The translations under genes and the position numbers were made by a program. Under the pieces are notes generated by a model. It ran no database searches and had not been told where the DNA came from. It saw nothing but the letters and a program-made list of their open reading frames with translations. Source: Treponema sp. (GTDB lineage: Bacteria > Spirochaetota > Spirochaetia > Treponematales > Breznakiellaceae). Taken from it: a DNA stretch of 7,444 nt. This document shows, one piece after another, positions 1-7,279 of this stretch. The stretch spans positions 1-7,444 of the forward strand of contig JAISFT010000177.1 in the NCBI GenBank assembly GCA_031263435.1, written 5' to 3'. Within the stretch, counting starts at the first letter, position 1, and each line of letters starts with the position of its first letter.

Positions 1-2976
1 ATCATCACCGTCCTCTGCGCCTTCTGCATCCGCGACGGCAGCATGATCCAGTCCCTGCCGGAATCCTACTACGTGTACCGGATTCGCTACGAGTACTTCG
101 GCATGGACGCCCCCGGAATGGAAAAACTCATTGCCGCCCCCCTGGAAGAGAGGATCTCCGCGCTGGGAAACATTGTGGAGATAAGGACCGTGTGCGAATA
201 CGGGCTGACGGAAACAACGGTGTCCTTCAACAGGGAATCCGCACGGGGCCTGGGCGGATTGTTGGGACAGGGGAGTTCAGAAAAAAAGAAGATCTACCTG
301 GCCCTGCGGGACACGGTGGATTCCCTTTACCGGGAACTGCCCCAGGCGGTACAGAGGCCCCGGATCTACGAGTCCGGAGGCGGACGGCGCCCCTTCTTCA
401 GCGCGGCCGTGCAGGCCGGGGGGATCGGGGAGCTGGACCGGCTGCGGAGTTACCTGGAACATACCTTGAAAAAAGAACTGGAGAATCTTGAGGGCATCGG
501 GGAAGTAACGGTAAGCGGCGGTTCAATCACCGAAATTCACATTGCCTTCGATCCCGACAAGGGAGCGCAGACCGGCCTTGATCCCGCGGCCCTGGGGGCC
601 ATCGTGCAGGATGCCAACGTGCTGAGCGCCGGAGGGGTATACCACGGGGAGGAGGCCGAAATACCCATCCACATGAAAACCCGGATCGACGACCCGGAGG
701 AAATTAAAAAACTTCCCGTCAAGGCGGGGGAGGAGATCAGCACCCTGGAGTATTTCGCGGATATCGGCTTTGCCCCCCGGGAACAACGGGAAATATTCAC
801 GCTGAATGGGGAAGAATGTGCGGGAATTGCAATCATGGCCGTCCCCGGGGCAAACCTTATCACCCTGTCCCGGCAATGCGGGGAAATTCTCAGGTCCGCA
901 CGGCTTCCCGGCGGGGACGGCCGGGCAGCGGAGGCCCTTAAATGGCAGGTACTCCGGGACGAGGGCCAGGTCATGGGGGAGATGATCCACTCCATGATCA
1001 TCGCCCTCATCCAGAGTTTTATTGCGGTAATGATCATCATCCCCTTCTTTTTCAGGAGCCTGAAGGCGATCCTGCTTATCATCATCTTTCTTCCGGTCAA
1101 TGTCCTCTGGTCACTGGCTTTGCTGCGGATCCTGGGTTTCGGCATCGATCAGTACCTGCTCTCGGGCCTTGCCATTTCCCTGGGACTGGTGATCGATCCG
1201 CTGCTGGTAATCACCTGCAAGGCCGGCAAGGCAAAATCCGTGTTTAAGGATATTGCCGCATCAACATTTACCACCCTTCTTGTGATCCTCCCCCTCTGTT
1301 TCATGGACAGCATCGCGCCGGGTATCAGGAACACGGCCCTGACGATCATAGCAATGGTGGGCAGTTCCCTCGTCCTGGGTCTGGTTTTTTTCCCCGGCTT
1401 CCTGTGTCCCCCCGGCGCGGATCGGGGCGGGACAGAGGGCGGGGCAGAGAACAGGGCCGGCCGGACAGGTAATCTGCTCCCGGCACCCCTGTTCCGGCAT
1501 TTCCACCGGGGCTGGATACGGCTGGGATATTTTGCCGCCTTCTGCGCCCTTTCCCGCCGCCGGATCGTTATCGGCCTGTACCTCTCCCTTTCATTCCTGG
1601 CCTTTTTTCTCTTTTTTATTTCCGGCAAGAATCTCAACCTGGAATTCCGGCTTCCCCTGCTCTACGCCTCCGTTGAATTTGAAAACGGCAAGAGTACCGC
1701 CGCGGTACACCGGGATTTGGAGATATTCAGCCGGAACCTGCAAACCATAGAAGGTCTGCGCTTCGTGGGTCTGGAATGCCGGAACGGAACCGGAGAATTC
1801 GAAATAGGTTTTGATGAAAAAACAATCCGGCGGGGGGAACTGGCGGAGCGGATCTCCGCATTGAGCCCCCTGGCAGGGGATGGTTTTCTCTATGTCCCCG
1901 ATGCCCAGGCCGGTTTCACATCCGGCCTCTACGAAGTGGAAATTACAGCCCTCAGCGCGGACGCGGACAAGACCCGGGAGATGGCAAAGGAGGGGGCGGC
2001 CCTCACCATGAGCCTGGGGGGAGTGGTCCAAACGGTGCTTAACTTTAAGGAACCCGCGGCCCTTATCGCCCTCAGACCCGACAGGGATATCCTTGCAAAA
2101 TCCGGCCTCACAATCCGGGATCTGGGATCTTCGCTGCATTGGCTCCTCTACGGGCCGGTAATCGGAAAATGGCTGAGGGGGAACCGGGAAACGGACATCC
2201 GCATCATGGGGAAAAACCTGGCGCAGGGCTCCCGGGATCAGCTTAAGAATCTGACCCTCCCCTCCTCCGGCGGCCCTGTCAGGCTGGAAAGTTCCGGCGC
2301 CCTGGATGAATTACCGGGGGACGGCGCCATCTACCGCCGGGACGGGAGGCGGGTAAGCTATTTCACCGTTCATATCGCCGCAGGAAGCGCGGGGGAGGCC
2401 GCAGAATTACTGCGGAAAAGCCTTGAGGGGGAACGGGAGGCTGGATCGGGGTTCCTCCTCTCCCGGGAACTGGAACTGCTGGACAGCCGCTACGGCCTGG
2501 TTTTCCTTGTGTTCATGGGCAGCTTCCTGGGTATTTTTTTGATTCTCCTGGGGATAACGGAGAAATGGAAAAGCGCACTGCGGATCAGCTCCATCATCCC
2601 CGTGTCCTGCGCCCTCCCCCTGCTGGTCAAATTCTTCTGCCGGGCCCCGCTGGAAATGGGCGATGCGGTGGCCCTGGTGGTAATAGCGGGGCTTTCGGTC
2701 AACAACGGTGTCTTCATAGAGGAATCCCGTTTCTCCCGGGTCCGCCTTAAAATCCGGGACAAGGTGCTCCCCATCCTGGCCACATCCCTGACGGGAATCA
2801 CCGGGGCCATTCCCCTGGCCCTGCTGGGGGGAGAGGGTTTTTCCGCTTCCCTGTCCAGGAGTATCCTGTGGGGAATAGCCGGTTCCCTGCTGGCCTCACT
2901 GTTCCTCTTTCCCGCCCTGTACCCGGTCCAAAAATCCGTTCCGGGGCCTGAAAGCCTTGTTTCCGGCAGGGTCTAA
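1..2976 (+). CDS. RND-family efflux transporter permease (AcrB/HAE-like), N-terminus outside window
   Basis: This is the inner-membrane permease of an RND efflux system, a proton-driven exporter that normally works with a periplasmic adaptor and an outer-membrane channel. The reading frame is open from base 1. The first in-frame ATG, at 43, is not the real start: the 14 upstream codons read as the end of TM1, and about 991 residues are visible against roughly 1000-1050 for the family. Counting from the ATG at 43, a porter-domain block (FGMDAPGMEKLIAAPLEERI, residues about 26-45) resembles the usual YPGASPEEVE...PLEE region. Hydrophobic TM2-TM6 span about 315-455, a TM7-like segment lies near 505-530, and TM8-TM12 run from about 820 to the end. 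The TM4 motif is GLVIDPLLV with Asp385 kept and Pro386 next to it. The TM10 motif is GLSVNNG, with Asn887 where AcrB has Lys940. The loop after TM4 is short. The substrate cannot be read from the sequence. No adaptor gene is visible; it may lie upstream. Confidence 0.9.
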   Translation: MITVLCAFCIRDGSMIQSLPESYYVYRIRYEYFGMDAPGMEKLIAAPLEERISALGNIVEIRTVCEYGLTETTVSFNRESARGLGGLLGQGSSEKKKIYLALRDTVDSLYRELPQAVQRPRIYESGGGRRPFFSAAVQAGGIGELDRLRSYLEHTLKKELENLEGIGEVTVSGGSITEIHIAFDPDKGAQTGLDPAALGAIVQDANVLSAGGVYHGEEAEIPIHMKTRIDDPEEIKKLPVKAGEEISTLEYFADIGFAPREQREIFTLNGEECAGIAIMAVPGANLITLSRQCGEILRSARLPGGDGRAAEALKWQVLRDEGQVMGEMIHSMIIALIQSFIAVMIIIPFFFRSLKAILLIIIFLPVNVLWSLALLRILGFGIDQYLLSGLAISLGLVIDPLLVITCKAGKAKSVFKDIAASTFTTLLVILPLCFMDSIAPGIRNTALTIIAMVGSSLVLGLVFFPGFLCPPGADRGGTEGGAENRAGRTGNLLPAPLFRHFHRGWIRLGYFAAFCALSRRRIVIGLYLSLSFLAFFLFFISGKNLNLEFRLPLLYASVEFENGKSTAAVHRDLEIFSRNLQTIEGLRFVGLECRNGTGEFEIGFDEKTIRRGELAERISALSPLAGDGFLYVPDAQAGFTSGLYEVEITALSADADKTREMAKEGAALTMSLGGVVQTVLNFKEPAALIALRPDRDILAKSGLTIRDLGSSLHWLLYGPVIGKWLRGNRETDIRIMGKNLAQGSRDQLKNLTLPSSGGPVRLESSGALDELPGDGAIYRRDGRRVSYFTVHIAAGSAGEAAELLRKSLEGEREAGSGFLLSRELELLDSRYGLVFLVFMGSFLGIFLILLGITEKWKSALRISSIIPVSCALPLLVKFFCRAPLEMGDAVALVVIAGLSVNNGVFIEESRFSRVRLKIRDKVLPILATSLTGITGAIPLALLGGEGFSASLSRSILWGIAGSLLASLFLFPALYPVQKSVPGPESLVSGRV

Positions 2977-2990
2977 GGACTAATATGGAG

Positions 2991-2997
2991 AAGGAGG
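2991..2997 (+). promoter_or_regulatory. Shine-Dalgarno site deciding the pncA start
   Basis: AAGGAGG lies 5 bases before the ATG at 3003 and is the strongest ribosome-binding match near this gene. A competing in-frame ATG at 2985 has only a weaker AAGGA at 2975-2979, which overlaps the stop codon of the RND gene. An in-frame GTG sits at 3000. The 3003 start gives an N-terminus closer in length to E. coli PncA, so it is preferred. Use of the 2985 start would add six residues. Confidence 0.65.
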
Positions 2998-3002
2998 CAG
3001 TG

Positions 3003-3692
3003 ATGCTTGTCAACCTGTCGAGGACCGCTCTTATCGAAATTGACGTACAGAACGATTTCTGTCCTTCCTACACCCTGTCTTCGGGAGAAAAGCTCCCCCC
3101 GGGCGCCCTGGCGGTGAAGGGGGGGGATGAAGTTATCGAACCGCTGAATAATCTTGCCCTGGCCTTCGCCGGAGCCGGGGCCAGGGTGGTGGCCACCGCC
3201 GATTGGCATCCCCCCGGCCATGTTTCCTTTGCCCGCGCCCATCCCGGAAAGAACGCGGGGGAAACGGTAGAACTGCCCGGCACAGGCCCCCAGGTCCTCT
3301 GGCCGGATCACTGCGTCCGGGGAAGCAGGGGAGCGGCTTTTCATGAAAAGCTCGATCTGCGGCCCGCAAGCCTTATTATCCACAAAGGTTTCCGGCAATC
3401 CCTGGATTCCTACTCGGCCTTTTTTGAAAATGATCGCCGTACTCCCACAGGCCTGGAAGCCTATCTCAAATCCCTCGGCATCGACACGGTTCTGATGGGG
3501 GGACTGGCCACAGATTACTGCGTCCTCTACAGCGCCCTGGACGCGGCGGCCCTCGGCTTTACCGCCGTGGTCCTGACCGACGCAGTACGGGGTGTCGGTA
3601 TCCCCGCCGGTTCTGTGGACGCGGCCCTGGACAGGATGAAGAGTGCGGGTGTACAGCTTATCCCCTCGACACACATAGTCCCGGGAGCTTAG
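3003..3692 (+). CDS. pncA: Nicotinamidase (isochorismatase-like cysteine hydrolase)
   Basis: It hydrolyses nicotinamide to nicotinate and ammonia in the cytoplasm, the first step of the deamidating NAD salvage route. The 229-residue product is close to the usual length (E. coli about 213). Numbering from the ATG at 3003, the inferred catalytic triad is Asp14 (IDVQNDF), Lys128 (IHKGF) and Cys173 (GGLATDYCV). The metal-site residues are Asp67, His69 and His73 (DWHPPGH) and His103 (WPDHCV). The blocks DSYSAFF and LATDYCV match E. coli PncA nearly word for word, which separates it from other isochorismatase-fold enzymes. It lies 26 bases after the RND gene (8 if the earlier ATG is used) and 18 bases before pncB, whose enzyme uses its product. 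The gene looks intact. Confidence 0.95.
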   Translation: MLVNLSRTALIEIDVQNDFCPSYTLSSGEKLPPGALAVKGGDEVIEPLNNLALAFAGAGARVVATADWHPPGHVSFARAHPGKNAGETVELPGTGPQVLWPDHCVRGSRGAAFHEKLDLRPASLIIHKGFRQSLDSYSAFFENDRRTPTGLEAYLKSLGIDTVLMGGLATDYCVLYSALDAAALGFTAVVLTDAVRGVGIPAGSVDAALDRMKSAGVQLIPSTHIVPGA

Positions 3693-3710
3693 CAGAAAGG
3701 AACAGCCTTT

Positions 3711-5174
3711 ATGAATGATACATTGCGGGCGTCCAATACTTCCGCCCTTTTTACGGACTTTTATTCCCTTACCATGTCCCACGGATACTGGAAAAAGCAG
3801 AACAACCACCGCGCGGTTTTTGAGATGTTCTTCCGCAGGCAGCCCTTTGGATCGGGCTTTGCCGTTTTCGCTGGCCTGGAGGATCTGCTGGACAGGATAG
3901 CGGCCTTCCGTTTTTCGGAAGCGGATATTGTGTATCTGCGGGGCCTTGATGTTTTTGACGAGGGCTTTCTGGATTACCTCTCCCGCTTCCGTTTTACCGG
4001 TTCCATCTGGGCAATGGATGAGGGTTCCGCGGTCTTCCCCCACGAACCCCTGGTCCGGGTAGACGGCAGCCTCATCGAATGTCAGATCCTGGAAGGAATG
4101 CTCCTCAACACGGTGAATTTTCAAAGCCTTATCGCCACCAAAACCGCCAGGGTCTACCTGGCCAGCGGCAAAGGATCTATCATGGAGTTCGGGCTGCGCC
4201 GCGCCCAGGGGCCGGACGGGGCTATGTCCGCCTCCCGGGCAGCCTTTATCGGCGGCGCCGGGGGAACCAGCAATACCCTGGCGGGGAAGGTCTACGGCAT
4301 GCCTGTCCTGGGAACAATGGCCCACGCGTGGGTCATGAGTTTCCCCAGCGAGGAGGAAGCCTTCAGAGCATATGCCCAGATATACCCGGACCAATCCATC
4401 TTTCTTATTGATACCTACGATACGCTGAAAAGCGGAGTCCCCAACGCCATCAAGGTAGGGCGGGAACTTGCCGCCGGGGGACATAATTTCGGGGTCCGCC
4501 TCGATTCCGGTGATATCCACTATCTTTCCCTGGAAGTACGAAAGATGCTGGACCAGGCGGGATTCCCCCGGGCCGCCATCACGGTTTCCAACGATCTGGA
4601 CGAGGAGATTATCCATACCCTGCGGGAAGCGGGCGCTCCGATCAACTCCTGGGGAGTCGGCACCCAGATGGTAACCGGCGGTACGGAAGCTTCCTTTACC
4701 GGGGTTTACAAACTTGCCGCCCGGGAAGACGAACAGGGAAATCTGATCCCGGCCATAAAGTTTTCCGACAATCCTGAAAAAACCACCAACCCGGGGATCA
4801 AACAGGTCTGGCGTATCAAAGATCCCCAGGGCATGGCCGTCGCAGATATACTCACCCTGGTCGATGAAACGGGCGAGGAGATTCTGGAAAAGAAAAACCG
4901 CTACGCGTTCTGGCATCCCTCCGCCGATTACCGCCATTTCTACCACGAAATTTCGGGGAGCGCGGAAAGATTACTCAAACTCCGCATGGAGAAGGGCAGG
5001 ATCATCTCAAAAACCGGACTTGCGGAAATCCGGGAGAAGATGAACCGGGATCTCGATTCCCTGGACCCAAGTTACAAGAGACTCCTCAACCCCCATGTCT
5101 ACAAGGTTTCCATTACCGGCCGACTCAGGGAATTGAAATTAAAGCTTATACAGGATTACCTTGGAGATCTGTGA
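3711..5174 (+). CDS. pncB: Nicotinate phosphoribosyltransferase
   Basis: It joins nicotinate to PRPP to make nicotinate mononucleotide, usually with ATP hydrolysis, and acts directly after PncA in NAD salvage. The 487-residue length fits the family. Visible blocks in order are TDFYSLTMSHGYW (15-27) near the N-terminus, FFRRQPFGSGFAVFAGLE (40-57), EFGLRRAQGPDGAMSASRAA (159-178), GGAGGTSNTLAGK (181-193), GTMAHAWVMSFP (201-212), DTYDTL (234-239), GVRLDSGD (261-268), SNDLDE (293-298), WGVGTQMVTGG (314-324) and SDNPEKTTNPG (352-362). By family analogy, His205 in the AHAWV block is the candidate phosphorylated histidine. The ATG at 3711 has AAAGGAA at 3696-3702, 8 bases upstream. The stop TGA at 5172-5174 shares its A with the ATG of the next gene, which points to coupled translation. 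No broken or missing core motif is seen. Confidence 0.95.
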   Translation: MNDTLRASNTSALFTDFYSLTMSHGYWKKQNNHRAVFEMFFRRQPFGSGFAVFAGLEDLLDRIAAFRFSEADIVYLRGLDVFDEGFLDYLSRFRFTGSIWAMDEGSAVFPHEPLVRVDGSLIECQILEGMLLNTVNFQSLIATKTARVYLASGKGSIMEFGLRRAQGPDGAMSASRAAFIGGAGGTSNTLAGKVYGMPVLGTMAHAWVMSFPSEEEAFRAYAQIYPDQSIFLIDTYDTLKSGVPNAIKVGRELAAGGHNFGVRLDSGDIHYLSLEVRKMLDQAGFPRAAITVSNDLDEEIIHTLREAGAPINSWGVGTQMVTGGTEASFTGVYKLAAREDEQGNLIPAIKFSDNPEKTTNPGIKQVWRIKDPQGMAVADILTLVDETGEEILEKKNRYAFWHPSADYRHFYHEISGSAERLLKLRMEKGRIISKTGLAEIREKMNRDLDSLDPSYKRLLNPHVYKVSITGRLRELKLKLIQDYLGDL

Positions 5175-6844
5175 TGGAAACTATTAAGCTGCGTTTTGTA
5201 AAGGGGGAAACGGAACGATCCTACCCCTACGGAATCCGGGCGGATTCCCTTTTGGCCGAATTCGCCTTGCAGGAAGAAATCGCCGCGGTCAAGGTAAATA
5301 ACGAAGTCCTTCCCCTTTCACAGGAACTTACCATCAATGCCGTCCTGGAGCCGGTGCCCCTGCTGAGTCACGAAGGAATGATGATCTACCGCCGTTCCCT
5401 GGCCTTCCTTCTGGCTATGGCCGCCAAAAGAATCTTCCCCGGGGAGAAACTCTACATCGGCCATTCCCTGGGAAACAGTTATTACTACACCTTTGCTTCG
5501 GCCTTGCAGGGCCGCAGCTTCATGGGCAGAGAAATAGACGAATTGAAACAGGCCATGCTGTCACTGACGGCCGAAGACCTGCCAATCGAAAAAAAACTTA
5601 TGGCCTATGGGGAAGCCCTGGAACTTTTCAAATCTAACGGCCAGGACGACACGGCCCTGCTTCTGGAGCAGCGAAACGAAAACGCCGTTAAGATAAACCG
5701 ATGCGGCGCTTATACGGATATCTTTGTGGAACCCCTGGTAAACCGCACGGGCCTTCTCTCCGCCTTCGATCTGGAACCCTACAAGGACGGATTCCTCCTG
5801 CGCTTCCCCGCGATTGGAAAGGGCAAAACACTGGAACCCTTTACCGATGAACCGCTCATCTTTTCCGTTTATGAAGAATACAAGAAGTGGGGGCGGATCG
5901 TGGAAGTGCGGTCGGTGGGAGAGCTTAACCGCCTGGTTTCCCACAGGGCCATCCGGGACTATATCCGTATCGCCGAACTGTTTCAGGCCCGGAAACTGGC
6001 GGAAATTGCGGAGAAGATCTACCGGGAAAAGGACAGGGTAAAGGCGGTGTTCATCGCCGGCCCTTCAAGTTCGGGAAAAACCACCACCGCAAAACGGCTT
6101 TCCATCGAACTCATGGTCATGGGAATAAAACCGATTGCCATAAGCCTGGACGACTATTACCGGGAGAACAACGATATTCCGCTGGACGAGGAAGGCAAGC
6201 GTGATTTTGAACGCCTTGAGGCGCTGGACATTCCCTTCCTCAATTCCCAGCTTTTGGAACTGTTCGCCGGGAAGGAAGTACGGCTTCCGGTTTTTGATTT
6301 CAAAGAGGGCAAACGGAAAGAAGGGGGCGGCCGGGTGGTGTGCATGGAAGAGCGGCGGACCATGTTGATCATCGAAGGCATCCACGGCCTTAACGATGCC
6401 CTTACCCCCCAGGTAGACCCCGCCCTTAAATTCAAGCTCTACGTCTCCGCCCTGACCCAGCTCAACCTGGACGATCATAACCGTATCCCCACCAGCGACA
6501 ACCGGCTTCTGCGCCGCCTGGTTCGGGATCATCAGTTCCGGGGCAAGGACGCGGTTTGGACCATCGACATGTGGGCCAGCGTACAGCGGGGCGAGCGGCG
6601 GCATATCTTCCCGTTCCAGAACAGCGCGGATGCGGCCTTCAACTCCGCCCTGGATTACGAACTGCCCGTCCTCAAATACTATGCGGACAGCCTGCTCCGG
6701 GCAGTCAAACCGGGCCGGCCGGAATATGCGGAGGCAGTCCGGCTCCTCTCCTTCCTGGAAAACTTCGCCCCCATTCCCCCTCAGCATGTACCCAGCCAAA
6801 GCATCCTCAGGGAATTCATTGGGGATTCTGAATTTAAATACTAA
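5174..6844 (+). CDS. Nucleoside kinase: ThrRS-like N-terminus fused to uridine kinase/PRK domain
   Basis: This is a predicted ATP-dependent nucleoside (uridine-type) kinase. Counting from the ATG at 5174, residues about 1-60 look like a TGS-type beta-grasp domain. Residues about 65-235 resemble the second additional domain of threonyl-tRNA synthetase (GEKLYIGHSLGNSYYYTF, about 90-107). The P-loop kinase domain follows: Walker A GPSSSGKT at 296-303, SLDDYY at 324-329, IEGIHGLN at 400-407, RRLVRD at 447-452, and QRGERRHIFPFQNSAD near 471-486. The synthetase catalytic core is absent, so it is not a tRNA synthetase. Proteins of this architecture, about 550 residues long, are usually annotated as uridine or nucleoside kinases. 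The ATG overlaps the pncB stop by one base. GGAG at 5163-5166 is 7 bases upstream, so ATG 5174 is preferred over the GTG at 5171. Its place after pncA-pncB suggests, but does not prove, a pyridine riboside as substrate. Confidence 0.85.
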   Translation: METIKLRFVKGETERSYPYGIRADSLLAEFALQEEIAAVKVNNEVLPLSQELTINAVLEPVPLLSHEGMMIYRRSLAFLLAMAAKRIFPGEKLYIGHSLGNSYYYTFASALQGRSFMGREIDELKQAMLSLTAEDLPIEKKLMAYGEALELFKSNGQDDTALLLEQRNENAVKINRCGAYTDIFVEPLVNRTGLLSAFDLEPYKDGFLLRFPAIGKGKTLEPFTDEPLIFSVYEEYKKWGRIVEVRSVGELNRLVSHRAIRDYIRIAELFQARKLAEIAEKIYREKDRVKAVFIAGPSSSGKTTTAKRLSIELMVMGIKPIAISLDDYYRENNDIPLDEEGKRDFERLEALDIPFLNSQLLELFAGKEVRLPVFDFKEGKRKEGGGRVVCMEERRTMLIIEGIHGLNDALTPQVDPALKFKLYVSALTQLNLDDHNRIPTSDNRLLRRLVRDHQFRGKDAVWTIDMWASVQRGERRHIFPFQNSADAAFNSALDYELPVLKYYADSLLRAVKPGRPEYAEAVRLLSFLENFAPIPPQHVPSQSILREFIGDSEFKY

Positions 6845-7221
6845 TATCGTGTCTCTATTCAAACGGTGGATTTTATGGGCGCATCCCTGCACCTGCGGGT
6901 CCTTCGGACTCCCCGCAGGCGCAGGGACCGGGCTATCCGCTTCAATTCCTCGACCCCCGCCAAACTTGACCTGTCCTCCCTCCTCTTAAAAGCAGATCCC
7001 ACCTAAAGACTGACCTGCTCATGTGTGTGCCACAGGGCCAGGGCATAGCGTTTACGTTTGTAGAAAGCCGTAGATTCTCCCCATGATTGTTGTGGCGGGG
7101 AGTGCAAGGCCGGGCTTAGCCCCCAGGAAAACATTTGGAATTCCCTGCTGGACGTATCGAAGATAGCGGAAGCAGACTCTACAAGCGTTTCCCCGGGGGC
7201 TATGCCCCGCCACCGCCGTAC
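6845..7221. other. Convergent intergenic region with palindromic elements
   Basis: This gene-free gap separates the kinase gene (+ strand) from the 3' end of rnhB (- strand). It holds a compact palindrome at 6885-6926 with a REP-like tail, and the left arm and apex of the long inverted repeat at 7036-7279. The bases between 6958 and 7035 show nothing convincing beyond a weak stem. I see no stem followed by a T-run in either direction, so no classic intrinsic terminator can be named. The GC-rich hairpins may end transcription from both sides in a Rho-dependent or otherwise imperfect way. Confidence 0.6.
6885..6957. repeat. REP-like palindromic element between convergent genes
   Basis: CCCTGC (6885-6890) pairs with GCAGGG (6921-6926), and CCTGCGGG (6892-6899) pairs with CCCGCAGG (6912-6919). 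Only A6891/C6920 are unpaired between the two stems. The loop, near 6900-6911, can form a further short TCC/GGA stem. A tail follows, GGGCTATCCGCTTCAATT (6930-6947), then a C-rich stretch. The compact hairpin plus fixed-looking tail, located 40 bases after a stop codon in a convergent gap, is typical of REP or REP-like elements. There is no T-run, so a simple terminator is less likely. Other copies in the genome would settle it; only one is in this window. Confidence 0.5.
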
Positions 7222-7279
7222 CTAACCTTGGAGAGGATCTACAGACTTTTGTACAAAAGTAAACACCGATGCCCTGGCC
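7036..7279. repeat. Long imperfect inverted repeat (~244 bp), hairpin or MITE-like element
   Basis: The two halves are imperfect reverse complements over their whole length. Paired blocks, outside to inside: 7036-7046 with 7269-7279 (11 of 11, GGCCAGGGCAT); GTTTAC 7050-7055 with 7259-7264; TTTGTA 7057-7062 with 7252-7257; GTAGAT 7070-7075 with 7237-7242; GTGGCGGGG 7092-7100 with 7205-7213; TAGCCCCC 7117-7124 with 7195-7202; CTGCT 7145-7149 with 7171-7175; TATC 7155-7158 with 7162-7165, around a GAA apex. The arms also contain smaller palindromes of their own (7112-7122 and 7198-7208). No coding capacity for a transposase is seen and no target-site duplication is evident at the edges. It could be a non-autonomous mobile element, a decayed one, or a gene for a long hairpin RNA. 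Confidence 0.7.

Noticed and set aside
2973..4946. Long open frame of 657 codons on the - strand, antisense to pncA and most of pncB
   Set aside because: Both + strand genes have clear family motifs. The antisense product is rich in Gly, Pro and His and shows no recognisable domain. Codon bias in a GC-rich gene commonly opens this antisense frame.
6065..6892. Open frame of 275 codons on the - strand, antisense to the kinase domain
   Set aside because: It mirrors the conserved P-loop kinase coding sequence and has no family features of its own. It is best explained as a GC-rich antisense shadow.
6885..6926. Intrinsic terminator of the kinase operon
   Set aside because: The stem is strong, but neither strand shows a run of T after it, so the classic definition is not met. 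A REP-like element fits better.
6991..7019. Weak stem AGCAGATC/GACCTGCT
   Set aside because: Eight positions with one mismatch and a 13-base loop, without a T-run. This is within what chance gives in a gap of this size.
6942..7022. 26-codon frame on the - strand starting at the ATG at 7022
   Set aside because: It has no Shine-Dalgarno sequence, runs into the REP-like tail and has no recognisable product.
7140..7185. Possible SRP RNA domain IV (a GGAAGCAG string near 7168-7175)
   Set aside because: The paired GGUCAGG-like strand and the tetraloop in the right position are missing. The string is part of the apex of the long inverted repeat.
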